This document shows positions 53,391-62,944 of a stretch of DNA of 64,000 nt, piece after piece. Positions within the stretch are counted from its first letter, which is position 1. Every line of letters begins with the position of its first letter. The notes below the pieces were generated by a model, which saw nothing but the letters and a program-made list of their open reading frames with translations, was not told the DNA's origin and did no database searches. Source of the stretch: JBBRZM01 sp963813635 (GTDB lineage Bacteria; Actinomycetota; Acidimicrobiia; IMCC26256; JBBRZM01); NCBI GenBank assembly GCA_963813635.1, contig CAWEZO010000007.1, forward strand, positions 186,001-250,000, written 5' to 3'. Made by a program: the position numbers and the translations under genes.

Positions 53391-54465
53391 TTAGCCCGCG
53401 GCCGACGGGTAGTGGCCCGCCTGCGCGTCGGCGAGCAGGGTGCGCACCGCGGCGACGTCGAGTGGACGTGGGCTCGGAGGCGCTTCCGCCACGACCCGGG
53501 TTGCCGCGTCGTCGAGCACGCCGGCCGGGAGCCCGAGGTCGGCGAGGCTCGCCGCTGCACCCGCGCGGACCAGGAGATCGCGCAGCGCACCCGCGGCGTC
53601 GACCGAGCCGAGCGCGCGAGCGATCACGGCGACCGCGTCGGGCGCGGCCGCGGCTTCGAACGCGACGACGTAAGGGAGGAGCACCGCGTGCGTGGCCGAA
53701 TGGTCGAGGCCATAGGTGCCGCCGAGCACGTGACAGAGGCGGTGGTGGAGTCCCATCGTCGTGGCCGAGAACGCCCCGCTCGCGAGATACGCACCGAGGA
53801 GCAACCGGGTGCGCGCGTCGAGGTCGGCGGGACGTACGGTCGCGTCGGGTAGCGCGTGCTCGATCACGTGGATTGCTTCCGTCGCGAGCAGCGTCGGCAC
53901 GGGGCTCGCGTCGGGAGCCCAGAGTGCCTCCACGCAATGGGCCAGCGCGTTCCCGGCGCTGGTCGCCGTCATCGCGGCCGGCAGCGAGATCGTGAGCGCC
54001 GGGTCGTAGATGCTGACGCGGGGGAGCACCCGCGGATCGCGGCCCGTCTGCTTGTGCTCACCCGTGATGCCGAAGACGGGCGTCTGTTCGGAGCCGGCGT
54101 AGGTGGTCGGCACCGCGACGATCGGGATCGTCAGTTGCAGTGCAATGGCCTTCGCGAGCCCGGTCGCCGAGCCGCCCCCGATCGCGACGATCGCGTCGGC
54201 GCCATCGGTGCGCGCTGCGTCGGTGGCCCGGGTGGCCAGGTCCGCGGGCACGTGCTGGGTGACCTCGGTCCACGTGCGCGTGTGCGACGCGTCGAGCGCA
54301 ACCGCGACCCGCGCCCGCGGCCGCGCGGGCGGAATTGCTCGCCACGATGAAGACCTGGGCAGCCCCGAGCGCCGCGGTCTCGCCGGCCACCCGGTCGAGT
54401 GCACCGACTCCGAACACGACCCGCCCGGGCGTCGCGTCGTACGTGAACGCAATCGGTGTGCTCAA
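53391..54465 (-). CDS. Iron-containing alcohol dehydrogenase family, maleylacetate reductase-like (one frame break)
   Basis: About 357 residues. The N terminus has TPIAFTYDATPGRVVFGVGA, characteristic of maleylacetate reductases. The frame breaks near 54325 (GGCGCGGG, one surplus base) and resumes VAVALDASHTRTWTEVTQHV. The nucleotide-binding motif is DAIVAIGGGSATGLAKAIAL, followed by PTTYAGSEQTPVFGITG and the metal-site region SAGNALAHCVEALW and GLHHRLCHVLGGTYGLDHSA. Maleylacetate reductase reduces maleylacetate to 3-oxoadipate at the end of (chloro)catechol and hydroxyquinol breakdown. The VOC dioxygenase-type gene 25 bases upstream fits an aromatic pathway. TTG 54465 is the best start. Confidence 0.8.
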
Positions 54466-54490
54466 CAGCAGCGCGAGCCGTTCGGCCTGG

Positions 54491-54994
54491 TCACAGGACG
54501 ATCGTGCCGTACATCTCCCCGAGCGGATCCTTGATGAGCTCGAGGCGGGTGCCGTCGGGATCACGGAAGTACAGCGACGCGCCGCTCATCTCCTCGCAGT
54601 CGACGCCGGCATCACGGAGCTTCGTACGCAGGTGCTCCCAGCGGTCGGGCTCGACGGAGATCGCCAGGTGGTGCAACCCGCCGAGCACCTCGGCGTAGGG
54701 CCCGAGGTCGAGGCCCGGAAAGTCGAAGAACGCGAGTCCGTTGCCGTTGCCGATGTCGAAGAAGAAGTGGTTGGAGCCGCGGTAGTCGCGGTTCTCGAAC
54801 AAGTCGGTGAGCGGGAACTCGAGGACGTCCTGGTAGAAGCGGATGGTGCGTTCCACGTCGGTGCAGAGCAGGGCGACGTGGTGGACGCCCCGCGCGCTGC
54901 TCGCCGCCCGGTCGTCACGGGGGACCATGTGCAGGTCCCGTAGTCGTTGACGTTCCCGGTCGATGCCTTCCAGGTCGATTGCCGTCTCGCTCAA
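54491..54994 (-). CDS. VOC superfamily metalloprotein (glyoxalase/extradiol dioxygenase-like)
   Basis: 167 residues with two beta-alpha-beta-beta-beta modules: VHHVALLCTDVERTIRFYQD and LHHLAISVEPDRWEHLRTKL, ending YFRDPDGTRLELIKDP. Putative metal ligands are the His of the first and second modules and the terminal Glu. The TTG at 54994 has GGGAGGT 6 bases upstream, so I prefer it to the GTG 14 codons earlier. Pairing with a maleylacetate reductase-like gene suggests ring cleavage or a related step, but glyoxalase-type or epimerase activity is equally open. Confidence 0.85.
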   Translation of the reverse strand: MSETAIDLEGIDRERQRLRDLHMVPRDDRAASSARGVHHVALLCTDVERTIRFYQDVLEFPLTDLFENRDYRGSNHFFFDIGNGNGLAFFDFPGLDLGPYAEVLGGLHHLAISVEPDRWEHLRTKLRDAGVDCEEMSGASLYFRDPDGTRLELIKDPLGEMYGTIVL

Positions 54995-55164
54995 CGTGCC
55001 ACCTCCCGATCGTGCCTCGTCTGGTGTTACCAGCATCCGCTACCGGCGACAACTGTCAAGGGCGGTACCCGACAGGCACTCCGGGGGTCCGACGCCCGGA
55101 TTTCGTGGACCTACCCGGGGTCTACGGTGGGCCGGTAGCCGGGGGTGCCAGGTAGGGAGGCACG

Positions 55165-58100
55165 GTGCAACTGCTCGACGACGAGCTCGTTCTCAGCCCG
55201 ACCGACTTGACGAGCTTCGCCGCGTGCGAGCGTCTGACGCAGCTCGAGCTCGCGGTGACACGAGGCGAGCTCGAGCGTCCGCAACGCGACGATCCGGAGC
55301 TCGACGTTCTCACGCGGCACGGCGAGCTGCACGAGGCGGAGCGGCTCGAGCAGTTCAAGACGGAAGGGAAATCCGTCGTCGAGATAGCGAACCGCGTCTC
55401 CGGCCGCGCCGACCTCGAGCGCGCCGAGGCCGACACGCTCGCGGCGATGCGTGCGGGCGCCGGCGTGATCTATCAGGCGACATTCTTCGATGGTCTCTGG
55501 CGTGGTCACGCCGACTACCTATTGCGCGTCGAGGAGCCGAGCGAGCTCGGCGCGTGGTCCTACGAGGTCGCCGACGCCAAGCTCGCGAAGCGCGTCAAGG
55601 CCGCCGCGCTCTTGCAGATGTGCCGCGTACTCGGAGCAGGTCGAGCGTCTGCAAGGCGTCGCGCCGCGGCAGATGCACGTGATCACCGGCGACAAGTTGG
55701 TGCATCCATTCCGCGTCGCCGACTACGGCGCGTACTACCGATCGCTCAAGACGCGGTACCTCTTGTTCGTCGCCGACCCGGGCGGCGAGCTGTATCCCGA
55801 CCCGGTCGACCACTGCGGCATGTGCCGCTGGGAAGGGGCCTGCGACCAGCGCCGCCGCGACGACGACCACCTCTCATTGGTCGCCCGGATGGGCCGCGAC
55901 CAGACCCGCAGGCTCCTCGCAGCACGCATCGGGACGATGACGTCGCTCGCCGAGAGCAACATCGCGGTTCCGGGGATCGGCGAGGCCACGCTCGAGCGGC
56001 TGCGTGATCAGGCCAGGTTGCAGGTCGAAGGCGCCGGGCGCCATCCGCCGAAGTTCGCGCTTCTGGCGCCCGAGCCACCCGATGCAAGCGGCCAGGGCCG
56101 CGGGCTCGCCGGCCTTCCGTCGCCGTCGTCCGGCGACTTGTTCTTCGACATGGAAGGTGACCCGTGGGCGTTGGACGGCGGCCTCGAGTACCTCTTCGGT
56201 GTCGTCGACAACGTCGGCGGCGCACCGGAGTACCGCGCCTTCTGGGGCCATGACCTTGCCGGCGAGCAGCGCGCGTTCGAAGCGTTCATCGACTTCGTGA
56301 CCGCTCGACGCCTGCAATACCCGGACGCCCACGTCTACCACTACGCGGCGTACGAGCAGACCGCCGTCAAACGGCTGATGGGCAAGTACGGGACGCGGCG
56401 AAGACGAGGTCGACGCGCCTGCTGCGTGGCGGCGCGTTCGTCGACCTCCACCGGGTGGTGCTCCAGAGCGTGCAGATCTCAACCGAGGGCTACGGGCTCA
56501 AGAAGATCGAAGCGCTCTACATGGAGCGCGACGTGGGTGCAGTTGCCGACGGCGGGTCGAGCATCGTCGCGTACGAGCGATACCTCGAGAGCGACGCCCC
56601 GAGAGAGCGCGAACAGATCCTCGACGAGATCGCCGACTACAACTGCGACGACTGCGAGTCGACCCGGCTGCTCCGCGCGTGGCTTGAAGCGCGCCGCCCG
56701 GAGGCGGAGCGCGAGTTCGGCGAGATCCCACGACCCGCCGAACGAGACTCCGTGCCGTCCGAGCGTGTCGCGGAGCAGGACGCAAAGCTCGAGGCGATCG
56801 AAAGCGAGCTCGCCGCCGGCGTCGGGGAGCCGGACGAGCGCGGCGAAGCACAGCACGCGCGCTGGCTCCTGGCTCAGTTGCTGCACTGGTACCGGCGCGA
56901 GGCCCGACCCGAATGGTGGGCGTTCTTCCGCCGTCTCCACGATCTTTCCGGCGACGAGTTCGTCGATGACGCCGAATGCATCGGCGGACTCGAGTACGAA
57001 GGCGAGGTCGGCTCTGTGAAGCAGTCGACCGTGCACCGCTACAAGTTCGTACCGCAGGATCACAAGTTCGGGATCGGCGTCGAGCCCGTGGATCCCGCGA
57101 CGGAGCAGAGTGCGGGCACCGTCTTCGACATCGACGACGAGCGCGGCACGATCGACCTCAAGCGCGGGAAGAACAGCGACGTTCCGCACCCGACGAATCT
57201 GATCGCGCCGGGGCCCATCAACACCAAGAAGATCGAAGACTCCGTCGCGGCGGTCGGGCGCTGGGTCGTGGAGCACGGAATCGAGGGGCCGGGACCATAC
57301 CGCGCTGCCCGTGACCTGCTGCTCCGGCGCGCACCGTGGATTCAAGGAGCCGAACCGGGTGCATTGATCCGTCCCGACGGCGAGAAGCTCATCGACACGG
57401 CGGTGCGCGTCGTGACGCGACTCGACGACACGTGCCTCGCGGTGCAAGGTCCGCCCGGGTCGGGCAAGACCTATGCCGGCGCGCACATGGTCGTGGAGCT
57501 GCTCCGTCGCGGCTGCCGCGTGGGCGTGACCGCGAACTCGCATGCTGTGATCGGGACGCTGCTCAACGAGATCTTCGAGGTCGCGGGCGACAACGGTGTC
57601 AGGCCTCGGGCGCTGCAGAAATGCGACCCCGAGCAACATCAGCATTGCGGCATCGACGCGGTCGAAACGACGACGAAGGCCCATGAGGTCGTCAGCGCGC
57701 TCGATGATCGGAACATCAACCTCGTGGCCGGTACCGCGTGGCTCTTTGCCCTTGACGAGATGGCCGGCACGCTCGATGTGCTGTTCGTCGACGAGGCAGG
57801 GCAGATGTCGCTCGCGAACGTGGTGGCGGTGAGCCGCGCGGCGCGCAACATCGTGTTGCTCGGCGACCCCCGGCAGCTCGCCCAGCCCGGCAACGGCACG
57901 CACCCCGACGGCGCGGGCGCCTCGGCGCTCGGGCACGTGCTCGGCGAGCACGAGACCATGCCGGCGGATCTCGGTCTGTTCCTCGACACCACGTACCGGA
58001 TGCATCCCGACGTGTGCCAGTTCATCTCGGAGACTTCGTACGAGGGACGCCTTCACTCCGAACCGTCTCTCGAGCGCCAGCGCGTCGACGGCGCGGGAGA

Positions 58101-58609
58101 ATCGCTGCTCATCGGGTCGGGTCTCCGCTTCGTTCCGGTCCGGCATGCCGGCGACCGAAGCTCGTCGACCGACGAGGCACGCCGCGTCGCGAAGCTCGTC
58201 CATGGGCTGATCGGCCGCACGTGGATCGACAAAGACGGTCTGGAAGCCGAGCTGGAGCTCGAGGATGTGCTGATCGTCGCGCCGTACAACGCGCAGGTGG
58301 CCTGCCTGGGCGAGCAGCTTCCCGAGGGCGCGCGGGTTGGCACGGTCGACAAGTTCCAGGGTCAGGAAGCGGCGGTGGCGATCTATTCGATGGCCACGTC
58401 GAGCGCCGAGGACGTGTCGCGCACGATCGAGTTCCTGTACGACCTGCACCGTCTCAACGTCGCGGTGTCGCGCGCCACGCGATGTCGATCATCGTGTGCA
58501 GTCCCGAGCTGCTCCGGCTGCATTGCCGGAACCCGGAGCAGATGCGCCTGGTCAATGCGCTGTGTCTCTACGAGGAGTGCGCGGCGCCTACGAGGAGTGC
58601 GCGACCTGA
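55165..58609 (+). CDS. TM0106-type RecB-like nuclease fused to SF1 (UPF1/Dna2-like) helicase (frame breaks)
   Basis: About 1145 residues. The N-terminal nuclease module has LVLSPTDLTSFAACERLTQL, WSYEVADAKLAKRVKAAALL and a Cys cluster (PDPVDHCGMCRWEGACDQRR) matching the RecB-like family TIGR03491. The RNase H-like middle is LFFDMEGDPWAL, VYHYAAYEQTAVKRLMGKYG and ADYNCDDCESTRLLRAWL. The C-terminal helicase has Walker A (CLAVQGPPGSGKTYAGAHMV), Walker B (VLFVDEAGQM), LLGDPRQLAQP, DTTYRMHPDVCQFISE, and GTVDKFQGQEAAVAIYSMAT. Breaks lie near 55622, 56398, 56445, 58483 and 58575, all read as surplus bases. AGGGAGG precedes GTG 55165. Likely a DNA repair or defence nuclease; no partner gene is adjacent. 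Confidence 0.85.
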
Positions 58610-59079
58610 TCGACGGCGCGGTGCCGTGCCGGCGTTGAGCGTCGTGTCGTGAGCAGGCGTTCGAGGTCGCGCAGCTCACGGTGCATGCTCCAGCGGAGAT
58701 AGGCACGAATGAGCCACGTGATCGGTACGAGCGCGGCGGGCAGCACGTACTGCTCGTAGTGGATGACGGTGCAGCCGTCGGCAGTCGGCGTGACGATGAA
58801 CCCACCTTCGATCGTCGCGTGCTCCGGCGGCACGCCCACGTTGCGACTGTGGAACCCGCCCTCGTTGAGCTCGTAGTCGAACTCGCCCCGCCACGGCACG
58901 CCCGCGAAGTGGCCGCGCACCTTGTAGCTGCCGCGCATCGGATCGGCGGGCGTGACGTCGACGGCGTCCGCCTTCACTTCCGTGTGCTCGATGTTCTTGA
59001 TCTCCCAGATGGCGGTGCGCGCCACCTCCTTGGGGCACGGCATCTCGCGGGCGCTCACGGTGGTGATCCGTCGTGACAT
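58588..59079 (-). CDS. SRPBCC (START-like) family protein
   Basis: 163 residues with the helix-grip fold: MSRRITTVSAREMPCPKEVA at the N terminus, the strand region GSYKVRGHFAGVPWRGEFDY, and IEGGFIVTPTADGCTVIHYE, followed by the long C-terminal helix (ITWLIRAYLRWSMHRELRDL). The family binds hydrophobic ligands or acts as cyclase; function here is unknown. AAGGAG lies 9 bases before ATG 59079. Its 3' end overlaps the convergent nuclease-helicase gene by about 20 bases, which may partly reflect an end altered by frame error. Confidence 0.8.
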   Translation of the reverse strand: MSRRITTVSAREMPCPKEVARTAIWEIKNIEHTEVKADAVDVTPADPMRGSYKVRGHFAGVPWRGEFDYELNEGGFHSRNVGVPPEHATIEGGFIVTPTADGCTVIHYEQYVLPAALVPITWLIRAYLRWSMHRELRDLERLLTTRRSTPARHRAVDQVAHSS

Positions 59080-59163
59080 GAGCGGCTCCTTGTGGAGGTT
59101 GGCGCGGCTCGTTCCGGAATGCATTGTGACAGCCGGTGTGGCGTCGCGCCGCGAGCGGAGCGT

Positions 59164-59823
59164 TCAGAGGACCCGGGCACCCTTGAGCACGAGGTAGATG
59201 CCGAACGCGGCGAAGATTGCCCCGGCCAGCCACGCGCCGTCCTTCGTCAGCATGGCGCCGATTCGGCGCAGCACCGGATCCGCGGCCGAGCGAAACAGTG
59301 CCGCCAGCGCGACCGGCAGCACCAGCGGCAGGAGGATGATGCCGATGACGAGCGCGGTCACGAGCACACGCTCGCTGTTCGTGACCCACGCGAGGTGTAT
59401 TTCCTTCAGCGCGGCCAGGTAGAGCGCGAGCGTGCTGACGTTCACGGCCATCAGGCTCACGCCGACCAGGCCCGCCCGCAGCGGTCCACCCGTGGATCTC
59501 TCGTCGGGTGACGGCTCTTTGGGTCCGTGCGTCGCCCGGTGGATCACTTCGCCGATGCTCACGGTGATGAGCAGCACGCCGAGCACGAGGTCGACCGCAC
59601 CCGACGCGTCGGTATGACGCGCGCCATGAAGCCCCGTACCGACCCCGAGTTGGATGGCCACTGCGATCGCTACGAGCACCACCGCGGCCCCGGCGACCAA
59701 TGCCGCTGCCCGCGTGCGCGGCCGCGACTGGCCCGTGAGCATGACAATCACGACGATCAACAGCGTGGGGCTCAACGCAGCGCCGATCGCGAGCGGCACC
59801 ACGTGTGCCAGCAGCCTGCTCAC
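59164..59823 (-). CDS. GAP family (Sap/sulfolipid-addressing-like) membrane protein
   Basis: 219 residues with six helices in a LysE-like arrangement: HVVPLAIGAALSPTLLIVVI, AALVAGAAVVLVAIAVAIQL, AVDLVLGVLLITVSIGEVIH, GVSLMAVNVSTLALYLAALK and GAWLAGAIFAAFGIYLVLKG. I place it in the GAP family, whose mycobacterial members assist export of surface lipids. The start is a GTG at 59823 without a strong ribosome site. A transport role in lipid or peptidolipid export is only suggested by family. Confidence 0.8.
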   Translation of the reverse strand: MSRLLAHVVPLAIGAALSPTLLIVVIVMLTGQSRPRTRAAALVAGAAVVLVAIAVAIQLGVGTGLHGARHTDASGAVDLVLGVLLITVSIGEVIHRATHGPKEPSPDERSTGGPLRAGLVGVSLMAVNVSTLALYLAALKEIHLAWVTNSERVLVTALVIGIILLPLVLPVALAALFRSAADPVLRRIGAMLTKDGAWLAGAIFAAFGIYLVLKGARVL

Positions 59824-60025
59824 GGCGCGGCGTTGACGCGCGGTCCTGCCATATCGCGCGCAACGTTACGACTAATCGCGTTCCGTGACGCCGATTCCTC
59901 GGTCGGGATCCCGAGTCGTGGCTGGTAGTGGCGCAATCACCCGATGACCGTTTCGTTCCGTCTCGATCTGGAGAGATCCCACCTCGCTCAAAGTGTTCTC
60001 GGGCAACACTCAACCAGGAGGCGGA

Positions 60026-61150
60026 ATGAGAACGAGATCGATGATGCTCGTCGCGGCGACGACCCTTGCACTCAGCGGGGCGCTCGCGGGGATGGCACCG
60101 GCAGCGAGTGCCAACGACGGCCACGACGGGCGCCACGATCGCCATCGCGATCAGAGCGTCGTTCGACCGGGTCAATCGATCCAGGCCGCGATCGACGCGG
60201 CGGCGCCGGGCGACACGATCATCGTGCGACCGGGCGTGTACCACGGGAGCCTGGAGATCGCGACCAACGGCATCCATCTGATCGGGTTCCATGCAGTGAT
60301 CGTGCCCGCAGCCACGCCCGGCGGCAGCCTCTGCAACCAGGGCAACGACCCGCCGACCGAGACGGGTATCTGCGTGCACGGCCAGATCGATGACGCCACC
60401 GGTGACGTGATCCAGACCGTCGACAATGTCGTGGTCGCAGGCTTCAGGGTCAACGGTTTTAGCGGCGACGGTACGTTCGTCTACGGGGGCCGCAACTTCA
60501 CTGTGTTCAACGACGAGTTCTCGCACAACGGCGGCTACGGCATCTTCTCGTTGCACTCGCAGAACGTCAGCTACATCCGCAACCTGTCCCACGACAACGG
60601 CGACGCCGGCTTCTACGTCGGCGAGTCACCTCACGCCAATGTCGCGATCGAGCACAACGTCTCCTGGCGCAACCTGGGTGAAGGAGTGCTCTTCCGCGAC
60701 GCAGTCGGTGGCCACATCTCCGACAACGCGTTCACCGGCAACTGCATCGGCGTGCTCGCGCTCAACGACGGCGGCGCCGGTCCGGGCCCGTTTGGGAACG
60801 TGCGGATCACCGACAACTGGATCGTCGCCAACAACAAGGCGTGCCCTGCCGAAGGTGAGGGCCCGCCCCCGAGGTCGGGTCTCGGGGTCGGCATCGCCGG
60901 CGACAGCAACGTCGTGGTGCGCCACAACGTCATCAACAACAACGCCCCGGGTGGACCCACCGGGGTGCCGAGCGGTGGCATCGCCCTCATCGCGTTCGAC
61001 CCGAGCTCGCCACCGAACAACAACACGATTGTCGGCAACCACCTGCACGGCAACGTGCCGAACGACATCTTCTCGGATGGCAGCGGCACCGGCAACGTGT
61101 TCAAGTTCAACCGTTGCAACACGTCCGACCCGGCGGGCCTCTGCGCCTGA
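60026..61150 (+). CDS. Secreted right-handed parallel beta-helix protein
   Basis: 374 residues. An N-terminal Sec signal (MLVAATTLALSGALAGMAPA, cleavage likely near ASANDG) is followed by a His/Asp-rich segment. The PbH1/NosD-like start is VRPGQSIQAAIDAAAPGDTI and IVRPGVYHGSLEIATNGIHL. Repeated beta-helix rungs follow: NFTVFNDEFSHNGGYGIFSL, NVSYIRNLSHDNGDAGFYVG, NVAIEHNVSWRNLGEGVLFR and NVVVRHNVINNNAPGGP. Proteins of this build are polysaccharide lyases, epimerases or surface binders; no catalytic residues can be assigned. AGGAGG lies 4 bases before ATG 60026. It ends before a strong hairpin. Confidence 0.88.
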   Translation: MRTRSMMLVAATTLALSGALAGMAPAASANDGHDGRHDRHRDQSVVRPGQSIQAAIDAAAPGDTIIVRPGVYHGSLEIATNGIHLIGFHAVIVPAATPGGSLCNQGNDPPTETGICVHGQIDDATGDVIQTVDNVVVAGFRVNGFSGDGTFVYGGRNFTVFNDEFSHNGGYGIFSLHSQNVSYIRNLSHDNGDAGFYVGESPHANVAIEHNVSWRNLGEGVLFRDAVGGHISDNAFTGNCIGVLALNDGGAGPGPFGNVRITDNWIVANNKACPAEGEGPPPRSGLGVGIAGDSNVVVRHNVINNNAPGGPTGVPSGGIALIAFDPSSPPNNNTIVGNHLHGNVPNDIFSDGSGTGNVFKFNRCNTSDPAGLCA

Positions 61151-61175
61151 CGGTTTCGTTCGGAAGTCGATGATG

Positions 61176-61203
61176 GTGGCCGCCTGCCCCGGCAGGCGGC
61201 CAC
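61176..61203. terminator. 13-bp GC hairpin between convergent genes
   Basis: GTGGCCGCCTGCC, loop CC, GGCAGGCGGCCAC. It lies between the stops of the beta-helix gene and the acyl-CoA ligase gene and is a likely bidirectional transcription terminator. Confidence 0.75.
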
Positions 61204-61213
61204 TGTCGCGTCT

Positions 61214-62880
61214 TCAGTCTCCGTTCGCGATGGCGCTCGCCCAGCCGTAGTCGGCCTTGCCGGCAGGGCTGCGCTGCACCGCCTTGACCACGCGGCAGGG
61301 TGCGCGGCGCCTTGTATCCGGCCAGCCGGCCCGCGGCAGTGCGCACGGAGCTCGTCGAGGCGGGGTGGATCGTCGGCACGCGTTGGTTGCACCACCGCGA
61401 CGACGCGCTGTCCCCACTGCTCGTCGGGCGCGCCGACGACGATCGCGTCGGCAACCTTGGGGTGCGCGACGAGCACCGCCTCCACCTCTTCGGGGTACAC
61501 CTTCTCGCCGCCGGTGTTGATGCAGAGGGAACCGCGGCCGAGCAGCTCGACGGTGCCGTCGGCATCGATCGTCGCCATGTCGCCGGGTAGCACCCACCGG
61601 TGTCCGTCGATCTCCACCAGCGTGCGTGCCGTGCGCTCGGGATCGCCGTAGTAGCCGACGGGCACGTAGCCGCGCGTCGCCAGCCGCCCGACCTCTCCCG
61701 AGCCCGGAGTGATCGGTCGCAGGTCGCCGTCGACGACCATCGTCTCGGCCTTTGCCGCGAAGCGCATTGACTGCGTCGTGGGCGCGCCGGCCCGGTTCGT
61801 GACCGACACCGCCTGCGCGGGTGACTCCGACGAGCCGATGCCCTCGATGATCGCGAGCAGGCTGGGCAGCACGTCGAACAGTCCGTGCTTCACGTCGGCC
61901 GACAGCATGCTGCCGCCCGAGCCGAGCATGAGCAGCGACGACGTGTCGTACGCATCGCGCGCGTCGCGCAGCGCGGCCAGCAACGGACGTCCGCTCGGGT
62001 CTCCGACGAGGTTCAACGCGACGATCCGCTCGCGCTCGATGAGGCGCAGCACTTGTGTCATGTCCATGTGCGCATCGGTGTAGATCACGGCGCGCCCGCC
62101 GCCGAGCAGCGTGCCGAGCGCCGACCACTGACCGCCCGCGTGCATGAGCGGCCCGAGACCGAGCGACACGAAGTCGGGTGGCTCGGATCCCGGCGCGAGG
62201 AACGGGCGCACACGCCCGGCCGGGTTCGCGACGACTGAAGGACCGATGTCTTCGGGCCGCTCGATGCGTGGGCCACCGGGGTTCCCGCCGCCGAGCGCGG
62301 CGAAGAAGATGTCTTCCTGTCGCCACACGACACCGCGCGGCAGCCCGGTGGTGCCGCCGGTGTAGAGGATGTAGTGGTCGTCGGCCGAGCGCTGGGGGAA
62401 GTCGCGGGCAGGGGATCCGGAGGCAAGCACCTCTTCGTACGGCACACCGTCGGCCGCCCCGTGCACATCGCCCGCGTCGTCGACTTCGATCACGACCCGC
62501 AAACCCGGAGACCGTGCTCGCACCCCGTCGAGACTCGGCGCAAACGACCGATGTGAGATCAACGCGACGAGATCGGCGTCGTCGAACAGATAGGCGAGCT
62601 CGTCCTCGACGTAGCGATCGTTGATGTTCACGGGAACGGCGCGCAGCTTGTAACACGCGAGCATCGCTTCCAGGTACTCGGCGTCGTTCGTGAGCAGCAA
62701 CCCGACATGCTCGTGCGGCTTCACGCCCAGCTTGTGGAGGCCGTGCGCGAGGCGTGTCGCGCGCTCGTCGAGGTCGCGGTAGGTGAGACGCGACGCTCCC
62801 GCGACCAGCGCCTCCCGCTCCGGAACGTGATCGGCGACGCATTCGAAGAGATCAGCGAGATTGAACTCCAACCGCCGCAC
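61214..62880 (-). CDS. AMP-dependent acyl-CoA synthetase/ligase (frame breaks near the 3' end)
   Basis: About 555 residues, ANL superfamily: activates a carboxylic acid with ATP and CoA. Motifs are the P-loop YILYTGGTTGLPRGVVWRQE, A5-type region LIAIIEGIGSSES-like in LLAIIEGIGSSESP, the hinge region WVLPGDMATIDADGTVELLG with RGSLCINTGGEKVYPEEVEA, and the C-terminal catalytic Lys in QRSPAGKADYGWA. The frame breaks near 61327 and 61292, each with one surplus base; joined, the protein ends ASAIANGD. The N-terminal NLADLFECVADHVPEREALV and GGNPGGPRIERPEDI region resemble the FadD3/FadD-type steroid or cyclic acid ligases. It is divergent from the Rieske oxygenase gene, 64 bases apart, hinting at a catabolic locus. 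Confidence 0.87.
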
Positions 62881-62944
62881 CTACTGTCGCTCCCACCGGA
62901 CCGTCGCTACATTGCGATTCTGCCCGCGACCCGGAGGGCCCGCC

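Noticed and set aside
59937..59942. TCACCC half-site upstream of the beta-helix gene
   Set aside because: No right arm at the proper distance.
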